DNA of 64,000 nt from Bacteroidota bacterium (GTDB taxonomy: Bacteria > Bacteroidota > Bacteroidia > UKL13-3), in contig JAAFJM010000017.1 of the NCBI GenBank assembly GCA_013298895.1, positions 1 to 64,000 on the forward strand, written 5' to 3'. The position numbers and the translations under genes are program-made. Position 1 is the first letter of the stretch. Each line of letters opens with the position of its first letter. The notes under the pieces were generated by a model, which was not told the origin of the DNA, did not search any database, and saw only the letters and a program-made list of their open reading frames with translations. Shown piece after piece: positions 36,358 through 44,609 of the stretch.

Positions 36358-36387
36358 AAAGGTTACTGTATTGCTATAGTAACCTTT
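36358..36387 (-). terminator. terminator after the DnaE-type polymerase gene
   Basis: The stem aaaggttactgta / tatagtaaccttt has a 4-nt ttgc loop and A/T flanks. The spacer also holds a short cgctcacgccttgcgtga and gtcattccgaattccg repeat at about 36470-36502. Confidence 0.6.
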
Positions 36388-36512
36388 AGTTATTAAACTT
36401 AATTTTGTTCATTTAATTTTTAATCATTTAGTTTGTTATATTTACCAACTCTCAATTCCTATTTCGCTCACGCCTTGCGTGATTGTCATTCCGAATTCCG
36501 CAATCAACTCCC

Positions 36513-39458
36513 CTAAGCTTCCCTATCCACCATTGCCAAACGTTTTAGTTCGCTTACTTCTATGCTCATAAAATCGTATTCGTTTACCACTTTGCCTGTA
36601 ATTAAGTAACAGCCCGGACCAGTAAAAGGAAACTGTTTGGCACTTGGCGGAAAATGAACCGTGTCAATCCAATTTCCTTCTAAATCGGTAAAAGTACCAA
36701 AGTACATTTTATCGCCATTGCTGGTGTATGTACGTTTGGTATTTACCCAATAACCAACTATGCTAATGGTTTGGTTTATGTATTTAGGCATTTCTTTGGC
36801 AGTAAAATTATTTGGCAAAGCATGTTTTAACAAACCAAATGGCGAAGCCAACGAAAAACCAAATAAGGCCATTTCATCAAAAGCCTCATCAATTTTTGAA
36901 TGGTTAAAAGCGGGTAATTCCCACTTGGGTAAGTTAACTTTAAACAGCTCTTGTTTGCTTGTTTTTTTTACGTGAGGTTGAATAATGCTGTGTATTTCCC
37001 AAAGCAATTCGGTTTTATTTCTTCTAGTAAAATTAAATGTTCCAGCCTTTACCAAAAGCCGCATTTGCTCTAACGATAAAGGTACACGGGCTATAAAATC
37101 GTGCATATTTTTAAAGTTACCATTTTGCAAACGTTCTTGTAAAATAGCTTGCAAAGTATGTTCGGTTAACTCGGCTATTAAAGCCAAACCCAAATAAATG
37201 GTATTGCCTTCAATGGTACACAAAGCATCGCTATGATTGATGCAAGGCAAATGAATATTGGCACCATGCATTCGTGCTTCGTGTAAGTATAATTCTTTAC
37301 GGTAAAATCCGCCACCATTATTAAGTGTAGCCACCATGTATTCAAGCGGATAATATGCTTTTAAAAACAATGCCTGATAACTTTCAACCGCATAACTAGC
37401 CGAATGCCCTTTGGAAAAAGCAAAATTGGCAAAGCTTTCTATTTGATTCCAAATATCAGTTATGGTGTGCAGTTGATGACCTTTTTTTAAGCAATTTACA
37501 AAAAAGTTTTGCCTAACTTTTTCAAACTCATTGCGCTTTTTAAACTTCCAACTCATGCCTTTGCGCAAATAATCTGCTTCAGCAAGCGTTAGGTCGGCAA
37601 ATAAATGTGCAACTTTTATCACGTCTTCTTGATACACCATTACGCCATAAGTTTCTTCTAAAATATCGTATAATTCAGGCAAAGCAGCACGTGCTTTTTC
37701 ACGCAATTCTGGATGACGGTATCGTAAAATATATTCGCGCATCATACCACTTTTGGCCACACCTGGCCTAATGATAGAACTAGCAGCTACCAAACGCAAA
37801 TAATCATCGGCTCGCAATTTGGCAAGCAACATGCGCATGGCTGGTGATTCCACATAAAAACAACCAATGGTATTGCCTTTGCGAAGCAATGCTTTTATGT
37901 TCTCATCTGTTTTAAAAGCAGCCACATTGTGTACATCTATATCAATACCTTTGTTTTGTTTTACTATATCAATGGTATCTTTAATTTTACCCAATCCACG
38001 CTGGCTTAAAATATCAAATTTATACAAGCCAATATCTTCGGCTTCTAACATACTAAACTGAGTAGTGGCATAACCTTTAGGTGGTAAACTAGTAGCAGTA
38101 TAACAAGTAATTGGTTTTTCAGAAATAATAATTCCGCTAGAATGAATGCTTAAATGACTAGGAAAACCTTTAATTAAATGGCTATACCGAATTACCAAAC
38201 GGCTGATTTCATCCAAACTATTGATGTCGGTGGTACGTTGTAATTTATCAATATCGTTAGGCGGTAAGCCAAATACTTTCCCTAACTCACGTGTAACTGC
38301 ATCGTGCTGAAAAGTATTGTAAGCACCCAATAAAGCAGTGCGTTCAGTGCCAAATCTTTTAAAAATATAAGCTGTTATATCGTCTCTATCTGTCCATGAA
38401 AAATCCATGTCAAAATCGGGCGCATTGCTTCTATGCAAATTGATAAATCGTTCAAAATATAAATCTAACTCTATTGGATCTACATCGGTAATGCGAAGTA
38501 AATACGCCACAATGCTATTGGCTCCACTACCTCGGCCTACGTAATAATAATTTTTATGCCTAGCATAATTAATGATATCCCAATTAATCAAAAAATACGA
38601 AGCAAAATTTAGTTGACCAATTACTTCTAATTCTTTTTCTATGCGTTGCAATACCTGCGCTGATGGATTTGGATAACGATAAGGCAAACCTTTCATACAT
38701 TCATTGCGCAGCAAACTAATATCTGTGGCAATACTATCGGTATAATGTGCTAAATTTTTATTAGTTAATTTTCCATAATCAAAATGTATGTGGCAGCTAT
38801 TTAAAATGTGTTCGGTATTGGTAATTATATGCGGATAGGCTGCATAAGCAGTATACATTTCTTGCTTACTCAGCATCATTTCGGTGCCTTTTGCTTGCTG
38901 GGTGATGGGTAGTTTGCTTAATAAATTATTGGTATCAATGGCACGCAATAACCTATGCGCATTAAACGCTTGTTTGTTAGCAAATGAAACCGTTTGTAAT
39001 GCCACTAATTTGTTTGTTTTTTGCTTAATAGATAAAAAATTTAAGTTACTTAACTCTTTTATGCTAATACCTACAAACTCGTTATTGCGCAGCGGCCAAC
39101 CTTTATAATTACTTAATGGATATACCACAAAAGCATGGTTAAACGCAGGTGCTATTTCGTTAAAATGTGTATTGCTATGCAAATGCAATGAAAGATGCTC
39201 GTTCAGTTCTTTAAAACCTTCGTTATTATTGGCTATGCCAATGTATTGTTGTTGGGCATTATTTCTAAAATCAATGCCAACAATTGGTTTTAAACCGTAG
39301 TTTGGTGCAAGCCGAATGGCATCTAAACAAGCGGATGTATTGTTAATATCGCTGATTACAAAAGTATCGTAACCATTTTGTTGCACTTGTTGCAATAAGG
39401 TTTCAATGGCAAAAGTACCATAGCAAAAACTATAATAGGTATGGCAGTTTAGTAGCAT
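36513..39458 (-). CDS. short DNA polymerase III alpha-type polymerase (DnaE2-like, error-prone)
   Basis: The 981-residue protein is shorter than a replicative DnaE. It starts with a PHP-like domain whose first motif reads LNCHTYYSF, so metal ligands are partly lost. The polymerase palm is intact: YVGRGSGANSIVAYLL, the catalytic PDFDMDF (Asp348 and Asp350) and KFDILSQRGLGKIKD for the third Asp. The helix-hairpin region and a C-terminal OB domain (ISIVGYWVNTKRTY) follow. DnaE2-type enzymes copy damaged DNA in SOS mutagenesis cassettes. The neighbouring dinB and LexA-like genes fit that role. No ImuB-type gene is present, so Pol IV may stand in for it. Confidence 0.88.
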   Translation of the reverse strand: MLLNCHTYYSFCYGTFAIETLLQQVQQNGYDTFVISDINNTSACLDAIRLAPNYGLKPIVGIDFRNNAQQQYIGIANNNEGFKELNEHLSLHLHSNTHFNEIAPAFNHAFVVYPLSNYKGWPLRNNEFVGISIKELSNLNFLSIKQKTNKLVALQTVSFANKQAFNAHRLLRAIDTNNLLSKLPITQQAKGTEMMLSKQEMYTAYAAYPHIITNTEHILNSCHIHFDYGKLTNKNLAHYTDSIATDISLLRNECMKGLPYRYPNPSAQVLQRIEKELEVIGQLNFASYFLINWDIINYARHKNYYYVGRGSGANSIVAYLLRITDVDPIELDLYFERFINLHRSNAPDFDMDFSWTDRDDITAYIFKRFGTERTALLGAYNTFQHDAVTRELGKVFGLPPNDIDKLQRTTDINSLDEISRLVIRYSHLIKGFPSHLSIHSSGIIISEKPITCYTATSLPPKGYATTQFSMLEAEDIGLYKFDILSQRGLGKIKDTIDIVKQNKGIDIDVHNVAAFKTDENIKALLRKGNTIGCFYVESPAMRMLLAKLRADDYLRLVAASSIIRPGVAKSGMMREYILRYRHPELREKARAALPELYDILEETYGVMVYQEDVIKVAHLFADLTLAEADYLRKGMSWKFKKRNEFEKVRQNFFVNCLKKGHQLHTITDIWNQIESFANFAFSKGHSASYAVESYQALFLKAYYPLEYMVATLNNGGGFYRKELYLHEARMHGANIHLPCINHSDALCTIEGNTIYLGLALIAELTEHTLQAILQERLQNGNFKNMHDFIARVPLSLEQMRLLVKAGTFNFTRRNKTELLWEIHSIIQPHVKKTSKQELFKVNLPKWELPAFNHSKIDEAFDEMALFGFSLASPFGLLKHALPNNFTAKEMPKYINQTISIVGYWVNTKRTYTSNGDKMYFGTFTDLEGNWIDTVHFPPSAKQFPFTGPGCYLITGKVVNEYDFMSIEVSELKRLAMVDREA

Positions 39459-39812
39459 TTTTTTATCTATATTTTTAAATGATTTTAAAAATCATCGATG
39501 TTTTATATTCATAAGTTCGCCCTTACAGGGCTTAACTTTGTCTTTAATTATTTCTACCATAAGTAAATCCCTATGGGATTATTATTTGGATACATTTCTC
39601 AATAATTAATTATTATAAATAGCCTCGTAGAGGCGATCTTATGGTAGCAATAAATCAAATAATTTAATAAAGTTCCATAGGAACGACCCTAAGGTAGCAA
39701 TGGTCCCGATTGCTATCGGGATTAACCCGTTGAAAAAAAGATGCAAACCCAACCCGAACATTATATTTATTCGTATTACCACCAGTTTCACTAGTGGCTA
39801 TTCATATCAAAC
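39459..39812. repeat. spacer made of short perfect palindromes between dnaE2-like and dinB genes
   Basis: The 354-bp spacer has no gene. It holds a series of short inverted repeats, mostly with 3-nt centres: 39479-39495 atgattttaaaaatcat, 39519-39531 gcccttacagggc, 39566-39580 aatccctatgggatt, 39622-39634 gcctcgtagaggc, 39672-39684 gttccataggaac, and 39705-39720 cccgattgctatcggg (4-nt centre). The first lies just upstream of the polymerase start and could be an operator. The others look like a dispersed repeat class. Confidence 0.7.
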
Positions 39813-41018
39813 CTATTTATTTTTATTATCTACATTCAATTTTTTACCACTAAACGAGTTAAAATCATGGCTTTTAAAATCCATGCCAGCGGCTCTGTTA
39901 ACAGCATCTTTACCATAACGCTTGCGTATTTTATCCATAGCTTGATATAACTGTATTTGCTGCAATGTTTGCTCAAACAAATTATACTGGTGTCCGCCCT
40001 GTACCAAATGACTAAACCTAACACCAATTAACCGAATGAGCATACGTTTTTGATACAATTTTTCAAATAAATCGTTTACCTTTTCAATCAAAATATGGTC
40101 TAAAGAAGTATAAGGAATACGGGCTTGCATGGTGAAAGTGTTAAAATCAGAGTACCTAATTTTTACCGTTACACAAGCTGTTAATTTTTGTTCGCTGCGC
40201 AATTGAAACGCCAATTTTTCGGTCATGCCAATTAACAAACCTTTTAAAGCTTTTACATCAATGGTATCTTTATCGAAAGTTTGTTCGGTTGAAATAGATT
40301 TACGCTCGGTATAAGGCACCACCAACGAGTTATCAATGCCATTGGCTTTTTTCCAAATTACACCTCCATTTTCACCCAACACCTGTTGTAATAAAACCAT
40401 GGGCATTTGCTGTAAAGTATTAATATACATAATACCCATATCGCGCAATACTTGGTACGTTTTATCGCCCACCATGGGTATTTTTTTTACAGATAAAGGT
40501 GCTAAAAATGTTTTTTCAGTTCCTAATGGAATTTCCTTTTGTCCGTTTGGTTTGGCCTCGCCTGTACCTACCTTCGATACGGTTTTATTGCCCGAAAGGG
40601 CAAACGAAATAGGCAAATTGGTTTCGCGGGTAATTTTTTGCCTAAGCTCGGTAGCTAATTTATAACAACCAAAAAATTTATCCATGCCCGTTAAATCAAT
40701 ATAAAACTCATCGATGGATGATTTTTCGTACAAAGGCACATCGCCTGCTATAATTTCGGTTACCATGTTTGAATAATAGCTGTATTGGCTACTATCGCCA
40801 CGCACCAAAATGGCATCAGGACAAAGCTGCCTAGCTTGTTTCATAGGCATAGCCGAATGAATGCCAAAAGCACGAGCTTCATAACTACAAGCAGCCACCA
40901 CGCCCCTATCGCTAGCTCCTCCAACCAAAACTGGTTTGCCATATAAAGCAGGGTTGTTCAATCTTTCAACCGAAACAAAAAAAGAATCCAAATCAATATG
41001 TACTATTTGCCTTTCCAT
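39813..41018 (-). CDS. dinB: DNA polymerase IV (Y-family translesion polymerase)
   Basis: The 401-residue protein has the Y-family motifs IDLDSFFVSVE (Asp9 and Asp11) and SSIDEFYIDLTG (Asp103-Glu104) forming the metal site, a thumb with helix-hairpin-helix motifs (VKKIPMVGDKTYQVLRDMGI) and a little-finger domain. QYNLFEQ near residue 352 fits the clamp-binding QxxLF consensus. Pol IV inserts nucleotides opposite damaged bases. It is divergent from the LexA-like gene and lies upstream of the DnaE2-like gene on the same strand. Confidence 0.95.
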   Translation of the reverse strand: MERQIVHIDLDSFFVSVERLNNPALYGKPVLVGGASDRGVVAACSYEARAFGIHSAMPMKQARQLCPDAILVRGDSSQYSYYSNMVTEIIAGDVPLYEKSSIDEFYIDLTGMDKFFGCYKLATELRQKITRETNLPISFALSGNKTVSKVGTGEAKPNGQKEIPLGTEKTFLAPLSVKKIPMVGDKTYQVLRDMGIMYINTLQQMPMVLLQQVLGENGGVIWKKANGIDNSLVVPYTERKSISTEQTFDKDTIDVKALKGLLIGMTEKLAFQLRSEQKLTACVTVKIRYSDFNTFTMQARIPYTSLDHILIEKVNDLFEKLYQKRMLIRLIGVRFSHLVQGGHQYNLFEQTLQQIQLYQAMDKIRKRYGKDAVNRAAGMDFKSHDFNSFSGKKLNVDNKNK

Positions 41019-41077
41019 TTTGCCTAATTATTGTGATTGTTTGATTATAAAAAGATTGTTCAGCTAACTTATTTTGT

Positions 41078-41256
41078 CATTGTAAAAGTGGAGATTGAAC
41101 TATTTAAAGGGTGTAATCAAATTAAATAATTAACCAGAACAACAAAGGTTACTGGTTTTATAAGCAATAACCTTTGTTAGTTATGGTTATGCCGCCTTAA
41201 CTATTTTAAAAATTAATCGTTAGCGGTATAACCAATCTCCACTTAGTAATACAATG
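41078..41256. other. structured inverted-repeat element between dinB and the LexA-like gene
   Basis: Outer arms aagtggagattg (41086-41097) and caatctccactt (41233-41244) are perfect complements, and similarity extends outward (cattgta / acaatg). Inside are two further hairpins: aacaaaggtta / taacctttgtt (41141-41151, 41168-41178) and ggttatgccgc plus taac / gtta plus gcggtataacc (41185-41201, 41219-41233). The whole can fold as a three-way junction. It may be a MITE-like element or a structured RNA. No match to a known RNA family is claimed. Confidence 0.55.
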
Positions 41257-41311
41257 AAAAAATGTTTGTTGAAAACAGTATGCAATATTACCAATAATTT
41301 TAGTATTATTG

Positions 41312-41328
41312 TGCTAAATATTTTAGCA
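41312..41328. promoter_or_regulatory. 17-bp palindrome at the start codon of the LexA-like repressor
   Basis: The sequence tgctaaa-tat-tttagca is a perfect 7-3-7 palindrome that ends on the A of the ATG at 41328. Its position is ideal for autorepression by the helix-turn-helix protein encoded just downstream. I did not find an exact second copy near dinB or the DnaE2-like gene. Confidence 0.5.
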
Positions 41329-42086
41329 TGAGTAAGATTTCTAGTAACATCAAGCATTTAAGGCAATTAAAAAAATGGTCGCAGGAGCAATTGGCTACAG
41401 CCCTAGATAGTACGCGCTCTCGCATAGGTTCGTACGAGGAAGAACGTTGCGATCCGCCAGTTGAGACCTTGATTAAGATTTCGAATTTGTTTCATATTTC
41501 GATTGATGCATTGGTAAAATGCGATTTGCGAACGGTAGAAACTGAACAACTGATTAAGGTGGGCGAAAACCGAATTTTATTCCCTATTATGGTTGATAAA
41601 AACAATAACGATTTGGTGGAAGTAGTAACGGTAAAAGCTTCGGCTGGTTATTTAAATGGTTATTCCGATCCTGAATTTATTGAAAGTTTGCCTTTAATGA
41701 ATTTGCCTTTTAGGGTAATTGGTAAACACCGAGCGTTTCCTATTAAAGGCGATTCGATGCCACCGCTTAAAGATGGTAGTTATGTAATTGGAAAGTTTGT
41801 GGAATCAATTAACCACATACGTAATGGAAGTACTTATGTGCTCATTACCCGCGATGAAGGTGTGGTTTATAAACGTGTGTTTAGAACAGATAATAACTTA
41901 CAATTGGTTTCGGATAATAAAAACTACGAGCCTTATATTATTCATGCCTCTACTGTAATTGAAATTTGGGAGTTTGTATGCAACCTAAACATGAGCGATA
42001 CCAAAGAAGAAGAATTGAATTTAGATAGCATCATGGCTATGTTGCGCAGCATGAGGGTAGAAATAGAAAGTTTGAAAAAGAATTAG
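41328..42086 (+). CDS. LexA-like XRE/S24 repressor
   Basis: The 252-residue protein joins an XRE helix-turn-helix (residues 6-62, LRQLKKWSQEQLATALDSTRSRIGSYEEER) to an S24 self-cleavage domain. An Ala106-Gly107 candidate cleavage site lies in KASAGYLNGY, the nucleophile Ser143 in IKGDSMPPLKDGS and the general base Lys182 in VVYKRVFR. Such repressors are inactivated by RecA-stimulated self-cleavage after DNA damage. Divergent orientation from dinB suggests it controls the polymerase genes. A 17-bp palindrome overlaps its start. Confidence 0.9.
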   Translation: MSKISSNIKHLRQLKKWSQEQLATALDSTRSRIGSYEEERCDPPVETLIKISNLFHISIDALVKCDLRTVETEQLIKVGENRILFPIMVDKNNNDLVEVVTVKASAGYLNGYSDPEFIESLPLMNLPFRVIGKHRAFPIKGDSMPPLKDGSYVIGKFVESINHIRNGSTYVLITRDEGVVYKRVFRTDNNLQLVSDNKNYEPYIIHASTVIEIWEFVCNLNMSDTKEEELNLDSIMAMLRSMRVEIESLKKN

Positions 42087-42098
42087 GGGGGAATAAAA

Positions 42099-42926
42099 AT
42101 GAATGAAATTATATATAAATATTTAGGCCCTAAAAGAGTAGAATATTTAGAAAATGAACTAATTAGTTTTACAACACCTAAAATGTTAAACGATCCTTTT
42201 GAATGCTACCCTGGTCTTGATTCTAGTTTAATTGAATTTACTATTTTCAATGAATTTTTTTCGAATCATTTCATCGAACTTATTACGAGTAACTTCATTC
42301 CTGATTATTTAAAAAGGGATAAAATAAACAACTTATACAAAAAGTACCAATCATCAGTAATTAATGTTAAATCAAATTTTGAAACAATAATCAATAATTT
42401 CAATAAACTAAATAATGAAGTAAATAGTCAAATTGGAATTTTATCACTTTCTCGCAATTGGTCAAAGACATTGATGTGGTCTCATTATGCAGAATCGCAT
42501 CAAGGATTTGTTATAGGTTTCAATTCTCAACATGAATTTTTCAAAGGAACATCTAACAAAATGATTACCGAATTACTACCTGTAACCTATAATCAAGAAA
42601 GAACACAAACACCCTTGGTATTGAAAAACAATTTTGAGTATACAAAAAATGTAGTTCTACTAAAACATATTGATTGGAAATATGAAGAGGAAGAACGTAT
42701 GATAGGCTATCTAAAACACTGTGATAAAGTTGTTAATGTTGGAACAAATAATTTTCATTTATTCAAACTTCCACATGATGCTATTGAAGAAATAATTATT
42801 GGGTATTATTCTGACAAAAACTTAACAGATTTACTTACAGATTTTGCTTTAAAAAGAAACATACAACTATATAGAGCAGATTTATCAAAGACAAAGTTTG
42901 ATATGGAAAGAGTTTTTATAAAATAA
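42099..42926 (+). CDS. DUF2971 domain protein
   Basis: The 275-residue protein matches the DUF2971 pattern: an N-terminal YKYLGPKRVEYLENELISFTTPKMLNDPFE, then LSRNWSKTLMWSHYAESHQGFVIGFN, and a C-terminal HDAIEEIIIGYYSD. The family's function is not established, and members often sit near defence genes. It starts 12 nt after the repressor gene and is preceded by aggggggaataaaa, an unusually strong Shine-Dalgarno for this genome, so it is probably translated from the repressor transcript. Confidence 0.8.
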   Translation: MNEIIYKYLGPKRVEYLENELISFTTPKMLNDPFECYPGLDSSLIEFTIFNEFFSNHFIELITSNFIPDYLKRDKINNLYKKYQSSVINVKSNFETIINNFNKLNNEVNSQIGILSLSRNWSKTLMWSHYAESHQGFVIGFNSQHEFFKGTSNKMITELLPVTYNQERTQTPLVLKNNFEYTKNVVLLKHIDWKYEEEERMIGYLKHCDKVVNVGTNNFHLFKLPHDAIEEIIIGYYSDKNLTDLLTDFALKRNIQLYRADLSKTKFDMERVFIK

Positions 42927-43244
42927 ATACCATACTTAACAACAAGCGAAACCTTCAATTTAATATCAATACACAGATAACAATCCTGAAAGGATTGAAT
43001 ATGAATAGCCACGCATGCAATGCGTGGATGAAAATGAGCCAAACAAAACAACTCTGAAGGAGTTGAATATTCATGCTGTTATTTAACCCTTTCAGGGTTA
43101 GTTTATATTTAAATAAATAACCGTGGGTTGCCACGCACGGCTATTCAAATTCAACTCTTTCAGAGTTGAGGAAAAATGTAATTTAGTTTTTTACTTTAAC
43201 AATGAATATTGTTTATTTGGAAAATCATCAAATAAAAACAACAA
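42927..43244. repeat. second cluster of short palindromes
   Basis: This 318-bp spacer has no gene and holds 42981-42997 caatcctgaaaggattg, 43009-43027 ccacgcatgcaatgcgtgg, 43049-43065 caactctgaaggagttg, 43085-43099 aaccctttcagggtt and 43152-43168 caactctttcagagttg. Several have the same 7-3-7 or 6-3-6 layout as those at 39.5 kb. Confidence 0.7.
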
Positions 43245-43631
43245 ATGCATATATTCGATGCTATCAATAAAGATGTAACCATACAACGTATAACTATCAA
43301 AATATTTGAACTATTTGAAGATAATTTCTTTGAAACTTATATTGAAGAAAATGAAACAAAAATAGTAGATTATTGGGAAGGTGATTTATGTGCTATTGGT
43401 CTAAAAAAAGACAATAAAGTGGTTTATATTTCAACATGGGATTTTAGATTTTATAAACCAGATAAAATGAAATATTACGTTGATTTTGAAACGATAAACA
43501 TAAACACGCTAGAAACGTTAGAAGTAGTAAAAAATTTAGATAAGATAAATGAAGAAATTCTGTTGAATGAAGTGGTTTCTTTCTTTAAAAATTATAACGG
43601 TTCTAACCAATTAAGTTCTACATTCATATAA
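43245..43631 (+). CDS. hypothetical protein
   Basis: The 128-residue cytoplasmic-looking protein has no signal peptide or membrane segment. It is acidic, with the pattern IVDYWEGDLCAIGLKKDNKVVYISTWDFRFYKPDKMKYYVDFE. No family is recognised. It stands alone after the palindrome-rich spacer and converges with the SRAP gene 21 bp away. The composition and length make it a plausible real gene. Confidence 0.5.
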   Translation: MHIFDAINKDVTIQRITIKIFELFEDNFFETYIEENETKIVDYWEGDLCAIGLKKDNKVVYISTWDFRFYKPDKMKYYVDFETININTLETLEVVKNLDKINEEILLNEVVSFFKNYNGSNQLSSTFI

Positions 43632-43652
43632 CTCTGCGCATACAATTCGAGG

Positions 43653-44441
43653 TTAAAACAAAGTAAATGGTTCTACTAACTCTTTATAAATATACTCCTC
43701 GTCAGCTCCTGCTAAATTGCCAAATGCATTTTTTCCTCTTACATTTCTTACAGTGTGAGTTTCCAATAATTCATCTGCAAAAGGCAATACTAAATTCAGC
43801 AATTCCAATTTATTAGCATCATTTTTACAATCAATTAACCAATTGTTTTGGCTCTCCTTTGTTAAAATAACAGGCATTCGAGGTTCATTAATTTGGGGAT
43901 TGTTATGAATTTTACTCAATTTTTTATTCCCTTTAGTGGTAACAATACTGCATGTTTTAATAACTTCACCAGTTTGGCTATCTACCCACTCGTCCCATAA
44001 TCCGGCTAATGCCAAAGGTTCACCATTTTTGGGAGCAATATGGTAAGGAAAAGTTTTGCCATATGCATGATGGTGTTCATAAAATGCATCTAAATAAATA
44101 AGACATCTTTTATTTTTGGCTGAATTTTGAAATGATGGTTTTTCAAAAATTGTTTCGCCTTTTGCATTTAAATTGTAATTCCAAGCAGTTTGAGCTTGTT
44201 GTTTATTTTTAACCCAATTTGGTATTAATCCCCAAACAAAAGCCTGTGGAATAAATGGCGTTTGGTTTGTAAAAACTAATAACTTAGGATGCGTAAATCC
44301 TGATACATAAAAATACTTTTCTAAATGATTACTTACTTTTTCCAACTCCTTTTCCAAAGCAGCAATTATTTCTGGATCATCGCTCCTATGTTTGGCATAT
44401 TTAATGGCCAATTTCAATCCTGATTTAGCATCGTAACACAT
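43653..44441 (-). CDS. SOS response-associated peptidase family protein (SRAP, HMCES/YedK-like)
   Basis: SRAP proteins form a covalent link between Cys2 and abasic sites in single-stranded DNA and so shield them. The product starts MCYDAKSG, giving the required Cys2 after Met removal. It also shows NLNAKGETIFEKPSFQ, CLIYLDAFYEHH (active-site Glu), LALAGLWDEW and the NEPRMPVILT region that carries the family His elsewhere. The 262 residues are slightly longer than YedK. Its position beside a SOS-type polymerase and repressor block supports a DNA damage role. Confidence 0.9.
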   Translation of the reverse strand: MCYDAKSGLKLAIKYAKHRSDDPEIIAALEKELEKVSNHLEKYFYVSGFTHPKLLVFTNQTPFIPQAFVWGLIPNWVKNKQQAQTAWNYNLNAKGETIFEKPSFQNSAKNKRCLIYLDAFYEHHHAYGKTFPYHIAPKNGEPLALAGLWDEWVDSQTGEVIKTCSIVTTKGNKKLSKIHNNPQINEPRMPVILTKESQNNWLIDCKNDANKLELLNLVLPFADELLETHTVRNVRGKNAFGNLAGADEEYIYKELVEPFTLF

Positions 44442-44451
44442 AATAGTTTTA

Positions 44452-44520
44452 TTAAATTTTATTGAGAGCTGTCATACCAAAATCAATGTCTTCAGGATTT
44501 GTTACTTGTCCAAATTTCAT
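44452..44520 (-). pseudogene. remnant of a DUF72 (YecE-like) gene, N-terminus only
   Basis: The minus strand encodes MKFGQVTNPEDIDFGMTALNKI followed by TAA, 22 codons. The first 14 residues match the typical start of Bacteroidota DUF72 proteins (MKFGxVxNPExIDF), and the rest of that gene is missing. I read this as the stub left after a deletion. The match is from memory of the family and too short for certainty. Confidence 0.4.
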
Positions 44521-44561
44521 GCTTATAGTAATTGTTTGGCTGCAAGGTATTAAAAAAGTAT

Positions 44562-44609
44562 AATACAAAATAAAAGCCCTTCAAAATTGAAGAGCTTTTA
44601 TTTTGTATT
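44562..44609 (-). terminator. long terminator hairpin overlapping the cusB stop codon
   Basis: A 23-bp stem with one mismatch, aatacaaaataaaagcccttcaa / ttgaagagcttttattttgtatt, has a 2-nt loop. It includes the last bases of the adaptor gene and ends the efflux operon. Confidence 0.8.

Noticed and set aside
41141-41256. Inverted repeat with gttatgccgcc / gcggtataac as an integron attC site
   Set aside because: The boxes do not fit the RYYYAAC/GTTRRRY consensus and no integrase or cassette ORFs are nearby.
43245-43631. Toxin-antitoxin pair formed by the DUF2971 gene and the 128-aa gene
   Set aside because: The genes are 318 bp apart across a repeat cluster and neither matches a known toxin or antitoxin fold.
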